Source: Thalassotalea euphylliae (GTDB lineage Bacteria > Pseudomonadota > Gammaproteobacteria > Enterobacterales > Alteromonadaceae). Taken from it: 64,000 nt of DNA. Numbering within the stretch: the stretch's first letter is position 1; the number at the start of each line of letters is the position of its first letter. The notes under the pieces were generated by a model. It did not search any database and was not told where the DNA came from. It saw nothing but the letters and a program-made list of their open reading frames with translations. Position numbers and translations under genes: made by a program. The DNA lies in assembly GCF_003390395.1 (NCBI RefSeq), contig NZ_QUOV01000001.1, positions 3,906,001-3,970,000 of the forward strand, written 5' to 3'. Positions 45,426 to 54,949 of the stretch are shown here, one piece after another.

Positions 45426-47862
45426 GACCAATCGGTGAGCCAGGCGGCAGCACAATGCTTGATGCCGGAGTGACGCGCTTGCCTTGCGCTAAGCTAAAGT
45501 CGATTTGCTCAGCCAATAAAGTAAATTGCGCTTTCATACCTTGGTGCTTACGTGATTTACGGTTGTCATCTAACCAGTCACCTAAATCTTTGAGCGCAAC
45601 ATAAAGCTCTGCTCTGACTTCCGTCACCACTTTATCGCTGTGCCACAGGGTAAGTAAGTGCTCAACCACTTGTTGGTTAACGCGCTGCTGAACAAGCAAG
45701 CCTAAGCCCTTTTCACTGTTTTGTTTAATGGTGCTTTCTAGCAGCATATCTAACAATTTTTCCACTGATGGAATATCTTTGCCCATTAGCGATTGCTGTT
45801 GTAATCGCGCTAAACGCTCGGCATTTAATAACAGCCCAACCGTATGTTTCGTTGCCGCTTCTGCCGCGCTGACCGGATCAAAAGTTAGCCCAGTATTAGC
45901 TTTAAAACTTTCACGATTACGCTGATAGCCGTAGGCTTTCGGTGGAATTAAACCAATTAATTCGTCACTCAGGGTGAGCGTTTTCGGTGTCAAGGTTGCC
46001 AGTAAGGCATCTAGCGCTTGGTATTGGCTATCACCGGCCACGGCTGACACGCCAACCACTTCACCTTCACCTTTAACTTCGTAGCTGTAATCAACGCCAG
46101 CCACTAGTTTTACTGCCGCTTCCACTTGATAGCGATGGAAGTTATAGATTGGCACTAATACCTGCTCGATTTCCGACAGCGGAGTGCCATTGGCAATTGA
46201 GTTAATACCAAAATCTTGCAATGCTTTTTCACGCACTGCTAATACACGTGTCAACTCAGTAGCGGCGTTTTTGCCGTTATCCCATAAATGCCCTGTCGCA
46301 TGACCACCTGATTTTGGTCTGGCATCGGGATCCGACATATATTGCAAGCCTTGGCTTTTCGCCTGAGCAATCAAACCTGCCAGTGCTTCATCTTCAAGTT
46401 CAGGGGCAATGTCACTGTAGCCATAGGCGATCACGTATTTGTCCCACGCGCCTATATCTGTGTCGTACGCGTTAGATAAATCAATTTCACCGTTATTAAG
46501 TGTGATGTAGGGGTGTGGGTAATCCATCACCGAGGCGCGATTATTAACACTTGCGGCGAAGTTATGGGCAATGCCTAATGTATGACCGACTTCGTGTGCA
46601 GATAACTGACGAATACGTGCCAGTGCCATTTCCTGCTGCTTGCTGGTATCCGTTTGTTCGCCACTCTCTTCGTTCATATCGAAAGGTGAAGTTAAACCAA
46701 GGGCAATCAAGTAGTCTTGGCGCACACGCAATGAGCCTAAGGTCACATGGCCTTTGATAATTTCACCCGTGCGTGGATCAATAACTGACGCACCATAGCT
46801 CCAACCACGTGTCGCACGATGTACCCACTGGATCACGTTGTAACGCACATCCATAGGATCAGCATCTGCTGGTAACATTTTCACCTGAAACGCATCTTGG
46901 TAGCCAATCGCTTCAAACGCTTGATTCCACCAACGTGCACCGTCTAACAAGGCACTTTTTACTGGCTCTGGTACGCCAGCATCTAGGTAATAAACAATCG
47001 GCTCAACTGCCGGCGAAAAAGCAGCCTCTGGATTTTGCTTTGCTAAACGATGGCGCGGAATAACACGCTGAATCAGCGGCTCATCAATTTTAGTGGCGTA
47101 GTCAGCATGGCTTATTGCCCAGTAGCCGCTGTAGGGGTGGAACGCACGTTCTTGGTAATTATCGTCTGGCAGTTCAATTAAGGAATGATGGAAGTTAACG
47201 GTTACTGCTGTGTTTTCTGGCGTAACTGATTTTAAGTAAGTGCCAGCGCCCGTGCCTTTAAAGGTGATCGTAGCTTCAAATTCGGTATTTTTAGGAAAAG
47301 CTTTAGTGCGCTTAGCGTACAAGCCACTGCGGGTGGCATCGACTTTAAAGCTGCCTTGTTTGCGCTGTTTTAAACGCTCACTAACACCGTGGATATCAGA
47401 AAGTAAAAACGGCGTGTAATCCACCACAACTTTGCCACTTTTACTCGCTTTCGCCACTTTAAAGCCCCAGATAATTGAGCTGGCAAAGGCTTCATCAATG
47501 GCTTGACGTTCAAGTTCATTGTCACTATTCGCGCGATAGTAAGTATTAAGCTGACGTAAAAAGACTTTTTCGCCAACACGCTCAAACTGCACTAAACGAG
47601 TATTACCTAACTGGCCGCGATCTAAGCCAATATCGTTAGAGCCGATGCCGTGTGGCATACTGCTTTGAAATAAAAACGGCTGCTCAAAGTTGTCAATTTC
47701 TAGGTAAACCTTGCCGCTATTTTCTTCGTGATAAAACGAAAAATAGCCTGATTGGTATTGCTTGTCTTTGCTAAATTCTGCGAAGTCAGCAGGCTCTGCC
47801 CACGCGCTGGAGAGCCAGCTTAGACAAAGTAAAAGCACGGTTAACAGACGATTTAATTTCAT
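45418..47862 (-). CDS. exported zinc-dependent metalloprotease (DUF5117-type)
   Basis: This 814-residue protein has a signal peptide cleaved near AWA. It has an N-terminal DUF5117-like domain (FLFQSSMPHGIGSNDIGLDRGQ), then a metzincin-like catalytic domain with HEVGHTLGIAHNF (H423, E424, H427, H433). Downstream is the segment VMDYPHPYI, with a methionine placed like a Met-turn, and a helical C-terminal domain. The peptide substrate is unknown; secretion to periplasm or medium is inferred. The agmatinase-like gene overlaps its end. Confidence 0.88.
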   Translation of the reverse strand: MKLNRLLTVLLLCLSWLSSAWAEPADFAEFSKDKQYQSGYFSFYHEENSGKVYLEIDNFEQPFLFQSSMPHGIGSNDIGLDRGQLGNTRLVQFERVGEKVFLRQLNTYYRANSDNELERQAIDEAFASSIIWGFKVAKASKSGKVVVDYTPFLLSDIHGVSERLKQRKQGSFKVDATRSGLYAKRTKAFPKNTEFEATITFKGTGAGTYLKSVTPENTAVTVNFHHSLIELPDDNYQERAFHPYSGYWAISHADYATKIDEPLIQRVIPRHRLAKQNPEAAFSPAVEPIVYYLDAGVPEPVKSALLDGARWWNQAFEAIGYQDAFQVKMLPADADPMDVRYNVIQWVHRATRGWSYGASVIDPRTGEIIKGHVTLGSLRVRQDYLIALGLTSPFDMNEESGEQTDTSKQQEMALARIRQLSAHEVGHTLGIAHNFAASVNNRASVMDYPHPYITLNNGEIDLSNAYDTDIGAWDKYVIAYGYSDIAPELEDEALAGLIAQAKSQGLQYMSDPDARPKSGGHATGHLWDNGKNAATELTRVLAVREKALQDFGINSIANGTPLSEIEQVLVPIYNFHRYQVEAAVKLVAGVDYSYEVKGEGEVVGVSAVAGDSQYQALDALLATLTPKTLTLSDELIGLIPPKAYGYQRNRESFKANTGLTFDPVSAAEAATKHTVGLLLNAERLARLQQQSLMGKDIPSVEKLLDMLLESTIKQNSEKGLGLLVQQRVNQQVVEHLLTLWHSDKVVTEVRAELYVALKDLGDWLDDNRKSRKHQGMKAQFTLLAEQIDFSLAQGKRVTPASSIVLPPGSPIGHE

Positions 47863-48018
47863 CCTAATTCCTTATTATTTTTACTAAAAACGGTCACAAA
47901 ATTGAGTTATAATCGGCTAAAAGTTAGAGTGAAAACTTTCAATAAATTGATCACCCGTGCCAATAGCGAAATGCATGACTTAACTAGCTTTTTGGCAACC
48001 GAGAGATTTACTCTAGCT

Positions 48019-48060
48019 AGGGCGTATTGAACTTTAGAGATTGAAAGCTCGACACGCCCT
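48019..48060. mobile_element. 42-bp MITE remnant (fused ends)
   Basis: AGGGCGTATTGAACTTTAGA and the complement of its far end (AGGGCGTGTCGAGCTTTC) are imperfect inverted repeats. Both match the ends of the 267-bp element at 58542-58808 (AGGGCGTGTTGG, CTTTC, GAGATTGAA). It looks like the same element with its interior lost. Confidence 0.65.
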
Positions 48061-48147
48061 ACAATATACAGTTGGCGAAGGAGGATCAAATAGAAATCGA
48101 CCAGCCAACAATAACTTGCCATCAACAACAAGCAATTAGGTAACCCT

Positions 48148-49116
48148 ATGCAACGACTAGCGCCAGCATTACGCGAAGACGACGTACCTTTAGACTTAAT
48201 CTCGTTAATTAAAACCATTCTTGCCGCCACCAAAGAAATTTCATTCCGCGTTAGCCAAGCGCAATTAGGTGGCTTAATGGGTTCGACTTTAGATGAAAAC
48301 ATTCAAGGTGAAGTACAGAAAAAGTTAGACGTGGTTTCCAACGAATTAATCAAAGATATTTTGTTGGAATCAGGCTTTGTTCGCGCTATTTCGTCGGAGG
48401 AAGAAGATACCTCAGTGGCTGGCGACCCTAACGGCAAGTTCTTAGTGTCGTTCGATCCACTCGATGGCAGTTCAAATATTGATATTAACTCGCTAATTGG
48501 CACAATTTTCTCGATTCACGAAGCCATTCCTGAGCTTGCCGCTGACGATCCTAAACAATTCCAACAACCTGGCCACAAGCAAGTGTGTGCCGGTTATGTG
48601 CTTTACGGCCCGTCAACCATGTTGGTAATGACCACAGGTAAAGGCACGCATTTTTATGTACTCGACAGAACCCACGGCGGTTACTTGTTGGTTGAGCGCA
48701 ATGTACAAGTGCCAGCCGATACCCGCGAATTCGCGATTAATATGTCGAACCAACGTTTCTGGCAAGCACCAATGCAAAACTATATTAATGATTTAGTTGC
48801 TGGTAGTGATGGCCCGCGCGGCGAGAACTTTAATATGCGCTGGATTGCCGCGATGGTTGGCGATATTCACCGAGTACTGACGCGCGGCGGTATTTTCACT
48901 TACCCTGCCGATAACAAAAACCCCGAAAAGCCTTACAAGCTGCGCTTAATGTATGAAGCGAATCCAATGAGTTATTTAGTGGAGCAAGCGGGTGGTTTAG
49001 CGATGACTAGCGAAGGGCCGATAATGGAGATTGAGCCAAATGATATTCACCAGCGTGTGGAAGTGATCATGGGCTCTAAAAACGAAGTTGAGAAATGCTT
49101 GAGCTACTATAACTAG
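48148..49116 (+). CDS. fbp: class I fructose-1,6-bisphosphatase
   Basis: Fbp hydrolyses fructose-1,6-bisphosphate to fructose-6-phosphate in gluconeogenesis. The 322-residue enzyme has the metal-binding [20 protein letters not shown] for the second metal, the substrate-binding [25 protein letters not shown] and [11 protein letters not shown]. All expected residues are present. It stands alone: a decayed MITE lies 90 bases upstream and a terminator follows. Confidence 0.97.
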   Translation: MQRLAPALREDDVPLDLISLIKTILAATKEISFRVSQAQLGGLMGSTLDENIQGEVQKKLDVVSNELIKDILLESGFVRAISSEEEDTSVAGDPNGKFLVSFDPLDGSSNIDINSLIGTIFSIHEAIPELAADDPKQFQQPGHKQVCAGYVLYGPSTMLVMTTGKGTHFYVLDRTHGGYLLVERNVQVPADTREFAINMSNQRFWQAPMQNYINDLVAGSDGPRGENFNMRWIAAMVGDIHRVLTRGGIFTYPADNKNPEKPYKLRLMYEANPMSYLVEQAGGLAMTSEGPIMEIEPNDIHQRVEVIMGSKNEVEKCLSYYN

Positions 49117-49177
49117 CTCATATCACGCGATTTCAAAACGCTATAAAAGCTCATTCATAGCTCACTCATAGCTCAGT

Positions 49178-49228
49178 AAAAGCCGCATCAAATTCGAGGT
49201 TATTCGAATAAGACTGCGGCTTTTTTTT
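49178..49228 (+). terminator. terminator of fbp
   Basis: AAAAGCCGCA / TGCGGCTTTT enclose a loop with an inner ATTCGA / TCGAAT stem. Eight T residues begin inside the second arm. Confidence 0.88.
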
Positions 49229-49297
49229 ATCCACCAAAAACTGCTAGAATACGCGCCAATTAACGTTATTTAAATTTATTCGCTTGGAGAATTATCA

Positions 49298-50221
49298 ATG
49301 CCAGCTTACGCGGTCGGACACAAGGTGCCAGATTCTGATTCAGTTTGTTCAGCAATCGCCCTATCGTACCTAAAAAACCAAATTGGTGAAGACGTAAAAC
49401 CAGCACGTTTAGGCGAGCTATCACCAGAAACTTTATTTATCTTAGACAAGTTTGGTTTCGAGCAACCTGAATTAAAAATGACGTTTGCTGATACTGACGG
49501 TATTTACGTGGTTGATCATTCAGATCGCATCCAAGGTCCAGACGATATCGACGACACCACAGTTTTAGGTATTATCGACCACCACAAACTAGGTGATATC
49601 ACGACATCAACACCACTTGAGTGTTGGATTCGCCCAGTAGGTTGTACTAATACCATTATTAAAATGATGTACGATTTCCACAGTGTTGAAATTCCAAAAG
49701 ACATCGCTGGCGCTATGATGTGTGCAATTTTATCTGACACCGTGATCTTCAAATCACCAACCTGTACGACTGCCGATATCAAGTGTGTTGAAGCATTGGC
49801 GGAAATCGCTGGTGTAGAAGACTACAAAGCACTTGGCATGGAAATGTTTGAAGTGAAATCAGCGGTTGCTGGCACACCAGTACGTGACCTAGTGATGCGC
49901 GACTTTAAAGACTTCAACATGCACGGCAACAAAGTAGGTATCGGTCAGTTAGAGCTGATCAACTTAGCTCTAGTTGACGACATGAAAGCTGACTTACAAG
50001 CCGATATCGCGGCATTAAAAGCGGAAGGTGACTACCACAGCGTATTGTTGGTATTGACCGACATTATGAAAGAAGGCTCAGAAGTACTCGTTGTCAGCAA
50101 CAACGACGACTTAACAGAAAAAGCCTACGGCGCAGCTTCTGTTGACGGTAAAGTGTGGATCGACGGCATTATGAGCCGTAAGAAGCAAGTAGTTCCACCA
50201 CTACAAGATTCATTAGCTTAA
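49298..50221 (+). CDS. ppaC: manganese-dependent inorganic pyrophosphatase
   Basis: This family II pyrophosphatase of the DHH superfamily hydrolyses PPi to two phosphates. The 307-residue protein has the first metal motif GHKVPDSDSVCSAIA (usually GHKNPDTDS), D-x-D-G-I-Y-V-V-D-H, IIDHHK, and the DHHA2 C-terminal substrate motif SRKKQVVP. The Asn-to-Val change in the first motif is minor. CTTGGAG precedes the ATG. It lies between two terminators, so it is monocistronic. Confidence 0.96.
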   Translation: MPAYAVGHKVPDSDSVCSAIALSYLKNQIGEDVKPARLGELSPETLFILDKFGFEQPELKMTFADTDGIYVVDHSDRIQGPDDIDDTTVLGIIDHHKLGDITTSTPLECWIRPVGCTNTIIKMMYDFHSVEIPKDIAGAMMCAILSDTVIFKSPTCTTADIKCVEALAEIAGVEDYKALGMEMFEVKSAVAGTPVRDLVMRDFKDFNMHGNKVGIGQLELINLALVDDMKADLQADIAALKAEGDYHSVLLVLTDIMKEGSEVLVVSNNDDLTEKAYGAASVDGKVWIDGIMSRKKQVVPPLQDSLA

Positions 50222-50245
50222 TCCAATAAGCTTTTCTAAATACTT

Positions 50246-50271
50246 AAAACCCAGCGTTAACGCTGGGTTTT
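50246..50271. terminator. terminator of ppaC
   Basis: AAAACCCAGCG / CGCTGGGTTTT with a TTAA loop is followed by a T-run. It is symmetrical and may also serve the convergent gene. Confidence 0.92.
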
Positions 50272-50294
50272 TTATTCCTTGCATTTAAACCCTG

Positions 50295-50687
50295 CTATAA
50301 ATGAATCAATATCGACGCTTGGTCTTTTTTGGTCATTTTTGAGACCACCAACTTAAACGAATTATCTATCATCCGCTCAATTTCACCCACAGGTACAGAG
50401 CCATCTAAAATCACCGTATTCCACAGCGCGCGATTCATGTGATAGCCGGGGATCACGCTAGGAAATATATCACGCAGCATAACCGCTTCTTCGGGGTCAC
50501 ATTTTAAGTTCATGCAGTAATGACCCTCTAGCTTACCGTCAGTGCCTTTTTCGTTGCCCTTACCCAAGGATAAGGTGGCGAACATCTTGCCTTTTACTTT
50601 ATAAACTTCAACATCTTCGCCAAATGGAAAATCTTTAATTGTTTCAGGCTTAGCAAGTAAATATGCCCTTACTTCTTGCTCGTTCAT
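50295..50687 (-). CDS. MmcQ/YjbR family protein
   Basis: This 130-residue protein of the YjbR-like (CyaY-fold, MmcQ) family begins with a helix, then FPFGEDVEVYKVKGKMFATLS. It has the typical MNLKCDPEEAVMLRDIF and the MNRALWNTVILDG segment with the conserved W-N-T. DNA binding has been suggested for the fold; the cellular role is unknown. It is a single gene. Confidence 0.88.
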   Translation of the reverse strand: MNEQEVRAYLLAKPETIKDFPFGEDVEVYKVKGKMFATLSLGKGNEKGTDGKLEGHYCMNLKCDPEEAVMLRDIFPSVIPGYHMNRALWNTVILDGSVPVGEIERMIDNSFKLVVSKMTKKDQASILIHL

Positions 50688-51029
50688 CTTTAAATCCTAA
50701 TTAGAATAACAACTTAGTTGTAAGCACTAGTATAAACAGCACGCTTAGAAAAGTGATCTTTGTCATGCTTTTCTACACTCGTTTACATTTCGACAAAGCT
50801 ACGACATCAGTCGCACACACTCTTTTGCTAAAAATACAGTCAAGCAAAACGGAATTGCTTTTATGGTGACAGCAGTATGACCTTGTCTACTTATTAGCAC
50901 ATTGCAATAGCAATACAGTAACAAGGAACACCAAGTTTTAAAAACGGAACAATGTGAATACTTAGCTAGCGCTTGGTATCAAATGCTTAGCCATTGTCTT
51001 GGCTAACAATATTAGTTTAGGAGAGAACA
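50688..51029. other. 342-base intergenic region, no gene seen
   Basis: It is AT-rich and carries the divergent promoters of the YjbR-like and DUF3718 genes. I found no convincing ORF with a ribosome binding site, no strong hairpin and no repeat. Confidence 0.6.
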
Positions 51030-51422
51030 ATGAAACATAAATTACTCGCTGGTATCGCCGTAAGCGCCATTGTTGCAGGCTCATATGCGCCAGCTAGCTT
51101 CGCGCAGCAATACAAATTTGTTGCCACTGACAGTTCGCATGAAACCCGCCTATGCGTTAGAGCAGGTAATAACGACGTAAAAGGTGTTAAAAGCACATTA
51201 CGTAAAATGGGCATTCATGATCGCAAGGTAAACATCAATACAATTCGCTGTAACGACATAGCGCCTGCCAAGTTTGCTTATAAGTATCAAGCAGATAACA
51301 CGTTCAACTTTTTGAACAAGTACAGCATTGGTAAGAACAAGGTTAATGCTTCTGTAACCATTCGCGACGTTGCCAAAGCGGGTCAAGAGCCCAAAATCAT
51401 CTATGTATCTGCGGCTAACTAG
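51030..51422 (+). CDS. DUF3718 family exported protein
   Basis: This 130-residue protein has a signal peptide cleaved after SFA. The mature part fits DUF3718: YKFVATDSSHETRLCVRAG, then NTIRCND. The two cysteines could form a disulfide. Function is unknown. AGGAGAGAA lies before the ATG, suggesting good expression. Periplasmic or secreted location is inferred. Confidence 0.82.
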   Translation: MKHKLLAGIAVSAIVAGSYAPASFAQQYKFVATDSSHETRLCVRAGNNDVKGVKSTLRKMGIHDRKVNINTIRCNDIAPAKFAYKYQADNTFNFLNKYSIGKNKVNASVTIRDVAKAGQEPKIIYVSAAN

Positions 51423-51480
51423 CCTGTGATATTGCTAAATATCGCACGCCATTGCCATTCAAACGGCAATTGCAACAATA

Positions 51481-51524
51481 AGAATAACCAGACAAGTAGC
51501 TCTTTGCTGCTTGTCGCTTATTCT
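51481..51524. terminator. two-step hairpin after the DUF3718 gene
   Basis: Outer arms AGAATAA / TTATTCT and inner arms GACAAGTAGC / GCTGCTTGTC (one mismatch) form a 44-base structure. No U-run follows, so it is a possible Rho-aided stop or mRNA stabiliser. Confidence 0.45.
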
Positions 51525-51642
51525 CTCACCTCCCATTCGAATAACCTCAGATAAAACCATTAATCGCAGTGAAAAATCATTGCACCATACCGACTGCCGT
51601 GACAGCATAGCCCGCTAGTTATTCGTATCTGCAAAACACCTC

Positions 51643-52557
51643 ATGACTGCAAAAACAATCGTTTATTTAGCCAGTGCTGCAATTTTACTTATTGGCTCAG
51701 CTTTTCAACCCGCTTACGCACTTGGCAAACTTGGTCACCAGCTAGTGTGCGATCTCGCTTACCAAGCATTAACCCCCGACGCTAAAAGCCAAGTTGACAA
51801 TTTACTCGCTAGCCTTAATAAAACAGAGCGAAAGCGCATTAATCAATACAACTTTGCCAAGAAAAATAGCCCTATTACTTTAGGTAAAGCTTGCACTTGG
51901 CCTGACGCCATTAAAAAGCTTGATCATTACGATAAATATAAGCCGTGGCATTACGTTAACCTTGGCCGTGATGAGCAAGAGTTAACCCACAGCACTTGCC
52001 AAAAAGACTGCATTACTCAAGCAATTCCTTATCACGCCAAGCAAGTCACACAAGGTAAAAATGTTAAACAGCGCACTGAAGCACTGATGTTTTTAGGCCA
52101 TTGGCTGGGTGATATTCACCAGCCGCTGCACGTCAGTTTTGCGAGCGACTGGGGTGGAAATAAAACGAAAATTGAAGTTCAAGGTGTAAAATGTTCAAGC
52201 ATGCATTGGTTATGGGATGAGTGCTTATTGACTCGCCAGACAAAACACAAAAAGTTAGCAGAACAATACCAACAAATGTTCAGCCTACTGGCTAAGCAAC
52301 TTGCCAGTACACCAAGTGCTGATATGGTTAAGTGGCAAAACGCCTCAGTGCTTGATTGGGCGAACGAATCTTTTGCTATTGCGCGTTTGCCAGCAACTAA
52401 GTATTGCCAATCTAACGCAAGCCATACCTGCCAAGAGCGTAATTTGCCAGTGAAGCTGACTAGCAAAGAGTTAGATCTAATGTCACAGCAAATTAACCTT
52501 CGTATGTTGATGGCAAGTGTTCGACTTGCCCACCAGCTCAACACGAGCTTCAACTAA
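51643..52557 (+). CDS. S1/P1-type exported nuclease
   Basis: This zinc-dependent nuclease of the S1/P1 family cleaves single-stranded nucleic acids and often removes 3' phosphates. The 304-residue protein has a signal peptide with cleavage at AYA. Zinc ligands are visible as LGHQ, WPDAI, WHYVNL, GHWLGDIHQPLH and HWLWD. The usual mature N-terminal Trp (WGxxGH) is Leu here (LGKLGH); since ligation uses main-chain atoms, activity is likely. Six cysteines suggest disulfides. It may serve scavenging of DNA/RNA in sea water. Confidence 0.9.
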   Translation: MTAKTIVYLASAAILLIGSAFQPAYALGKLGHQLVCDLAYQALTPDAKSQVDNLLASLNKTERKRINQYNFAKKNSPITLGKACTWPDAIKKLDHYDKYKPWHYVNLGRDEQELTHSTCQKDCITQAIPYHAKQVTQGKNVKQRTEALMFLGHWLGDIHQPLHVSFASDWGGNKTKIEVQGVKCSSMHWLWDECLLTRQTKHKKLAEQYQQMFSLLAKQLASTPSADMVKWQNASVLDWANESFAIARLPATKYCQSNASHTCQERNLPVKLTSKELDLMSQQINLRMLMASVRLAHQLNTSFN

Positions 52558-52598
52558 GATAAACTATACTCAGCGCCGCGATATTTTTTCCAACGACA

Positions 52599-52642
52599 TT
52601 TAGCTCAGCGACACTTTCCTCGAAAAGCGCTGAGCTTAAATG
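52599..52642. terminator. hairpin between convergent nuclease and glycosyltransferase genes
   Basis: ATTTAGCTCAGCG and CGCTGAGCTTAAAT form a 12-13-bp stem with one bulge and a 17-base loop. It lies a few bases before the convergent gene end. Confidence 0.6.
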
Positions 52643-52645
52643 CAG

Positions 52646-53878
52646 CTAACTTGTGAGCTGATTTTTAGCCGCTATCCACTGCGACATATATTGGGTACTT
52701 TTGTGGCTGTGATGATTGAGCATTAAGCCGATAAAGTTCCGCCCTCGATGCATTGTTAGCTGATTGACGATACAGGTTAACTGCTCTCTAAATTGTTCAA
52801 TAAACGGCTGGCTGGTAAACAGTAGTTTGCGATTTCGCTCAGCAAGTTCACTGGCCATTTGCCACTGTTCTTCATTTTGATAAAGCACAACAGCTGCTTG
52901 TGCTATTTCGTTGACTTTGTCACTAACAGCCCCAGGCCAAGCTAAATCAGTAGCCATTCCCTCTGCGCCAATTGCGGTAGTAACCGACGGTGTGCTGCAC
53001 AACATGGCATCACTTAACTTTCCTTTAATACCTGCACCAAAACGCAATGGTGCCAAGCACACTTTAGCTTTCGCCATTACCTCAAAAGCATCTTCTGCCC
53101 AACCTTTGACTAGAAAACCGGATTTTTCACAATGCAGGTCAGTCGCTTTTTTCGGCGGATAAGCGCCATAAATGTGCAGCTCAGCTTGCGGCAAAGCCTT
53201 ACGAATTTGCGGCCAAATTTGCTGCTTAAGCCACAGCACAGAATCCCAATTAGGTGCATGGCGAAAATTGCCTATCGCAATAAAATTGTCACGCTGAGCA
53301 TAAGGCAAGCTGGGTTTCGCTAACGCTTGTTCATCATATAGAAACGGCAAGTAACAAAGATGTGAGGCAGGCACTTGGTAGTGCTCAACCAATAGCGCCA
53401 TTTCCACTGGCGAGATCATAATAGTTAAATCACAGCGATAAATGGCCGCGACTTCGCGAATCGCAAGCTCTGTATTTAGCTCGGTATTATCAAGATGGCC
53501 ATCTTTTTTATAAGCTTGATGACGAGCGTTGCGCAGGCTCTGCAAGTCTTCTGTGTCGAGAATTTGCAATGCATTAGGACAGTATTTGGCAACGCGCCAG
53601 CCAAATTGCTCTTCCACCATATATCTGTCATACATTACTGCATCAGGCGCTAGCTCGCTGACAAAGGCATCAAAGCTATCGCAATTCAGCGTGATTTCCT
53701 GCGCAGCAACATCGAGCGTTGCCAAATCAATCATATGATCACTTTTATTCGCCGCACTTACAAAAGTTACTTGATAATCCAACGTTTGAAATAAACGAAT
53801 AAGCTGAACCATGCGGCTGCCAGCTGCGGAAGAATTGGGTTCAGGCCAAACCCAACCAATAATAAGCAAAGATTTCAT
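52646..53878 (-). CDS. GT-B fold glycosyltransferase
   Basis: This 410-residue protein has the two-domain GT-B layout. The N-terminal domain opens LIIGWVWPEPNSSAAGSRM. The C-terminal domain has IGNFRHAPNWDSVLWL, ELHIYGAYPP, VKGWAEDAFEVMAKAKVCLAPLRFGAGIKGKLSDAM and GAEGM, the donor-binding E-x(7)-E-like region of group 1/4 enzymes. Donor and acceptor are unknown. No other glycan genes are near, so it is an isolated transferase. It is transcribed alone toward the nuclease. Confidence 0.85.
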   Translation of the reverse strand: MKSLLIIGWVWPEPNSSAAGSRMVQLIRLFQTLDYQVTFVSAANKSDHMIDLATLDVAAQEITLNCDSFDAFVSELAPDAVMYDRYMVEEQFGWRVAKYCPNALQILDTEDLQSLRNARHQAYKKDGHLDNTELNTELAIREVAAIYRCDLTIMISPVEMALLVEHYQVPASHLCYLPFLYDEQALAKPSLPYAQRDNFIAIGNFRHAPNWDSVLWLKQQIWPQIRKALPQAELHIYGAYPPKKATDLHCEKSGFLVKGWAEDAFEVMAKAKVCLAPLRFGAGIKGKLSDAMLCSTPSVTTAIGAEGMATDLAWPGAVSDKVNEIAQAAVVLYQNEEQWQMASELAERNRKLLFTSQPFIEQFREQLTCIVNQLTMHRGRNFIGLMLNHHSHKSTQYMSQWIAAKNQLTS

Positions 53879-53997
53879 AGAAAATAGCAGAAAAGGAGAA
53901 TCTCGCTATTTTACGATAGGTACATGGTCTATCGCCACAGTTTAAAAGCTTACTCATATCGCAAAGTAAACCAAACATAACTAGTTTTTTATAAAAA

Positions 53998-54021
53998 AAA
54001 GCCAGCAAAAATGCTGGCCTT
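53998..54021 (-). terminator. terminator of fkpA
   Basis: The stem GCCAGCA / TGCTGGC with an AAAA loop has a long T-run on the minus strand. Confidence 0.88.
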
Positions 54022-54044
54022 TAGTAACAAGAACTGGCAGAAAA

Positions 54045-54830
54045 TTACTGAGCAGCTGCTTCTGCTTGCTCACCTACTTCTGGTGCTGGCTCAGGCTTTT
54101 GAATTTCTAATAATTCAATTTCGAAATTCAATACTGAGTTACCAGGAATGCGTGGTGGGTTACCCATAGGGCCGTAAGCAAGATCTGAAGGGATAGTGAA
54201 CTTATACTTCGCACCTACCGACATTAACTGAACGCCTTCAGTCCAACCGCGAATTACGCGATTTAGTGGGAATACCGCTGGCTGGCCGCGATCTACTGAG
54301 CTATCGAATTTCTCACCGTTAATCAAAGTACCTGTGTAGTGTACTTTTACAGTGTCAGTTGCGGTTGGCTTTTCACCCTCAGCAGGGGTAATGATTTCGT
54401 ACTGAATACCAGATTCAGTGGTCATCACACCTTCGCGTTTTGCATTTTCATCAAGGTATTTTTGACCTTCTGCCAACGCATCTTCTGCTTGCTTAGCAAT
54501 TTGCGCTTGCTGCTTTTCTTTCATTTGCTGATCAAGCGACATTAATAAAGCTTGAATTTCTTCTTGTGGTAATTGTGATTTGCCTTCTAAGCTTTCTACA
54601 AAACCTTTTACGATCAGCTCTTTATCTAACGCTAAACCTAACTTCTCATGTTCTGCTAGGTTACGCTCCATGTACATACCAATTGACGCGCCTAAACCAT
54701 AAGCTTGCTTGTCAATTTCTGCTTCCAATACTGGCGCTTGCGCTACAACAGGCTCTTCTTTTTTAGCTTCCTGACAGCCAAATACAGACACCATCGCAAT
54801 TGCAACCAAAGTCGGTTTAAACAATTTCAT
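54045..54830 (-). CDS. fkpA: FKBP-type peptidyl-prolyl isomerase FkpA
   Basis: FkpA is an envelope chaperone and proline isomerase. The 261-residue protein has a lipoprotein-like signal (lipobox VFGC, Cys19) where E. coli FkpA is soluble, so membrane anchoring is likely. A dimerising helical domain (about 40-135) precedes the FKBP domain with VKVHYTGTLINGEKFDSS, FPLNRVIRGWTEGVQLM, LAYG and the closing LNFEIELLEI. A Pro/Glu/Ala-rich tail follows. It is divergent from the WD40-slyX pair; fkpA-slyX adjacency is conserved. Confidence 0.92.
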   Translation of the reverse strand: MKLFKPTLVAIAMVSVFGCQEAKKEEPVVAQAPVLEAEIDKQAYGLGASIGMYMERNLAEHEKLGLALDKELIVKGFVESLEGKSQLPQEEIQALLMSLDQQMKEKQQAQIAKQAEDALAEGQKYLDENAKREGVMTTESGIQYEIITPAEGEKPTATDTVKVHYTGTLINGEKFDSSVDRGQPAVFPLNRVIRGWTEGVQLMSVGAKYKFTIPSDLAYGPMGNPPRIPGNSVLNFEIELLEIQKPEPAPEVGEQAEAAAQ

Positions 54831-54949
54831 TTAATACTCCAAAGTTGAACATAACAAAGACCACGGTGATTTTTATTATTTTTGTTCAATCGCGTGAAAA
54901 AACACTTATACTAACGGCTATTGTGGTCAGAAAAAAGTATTAAATATTG

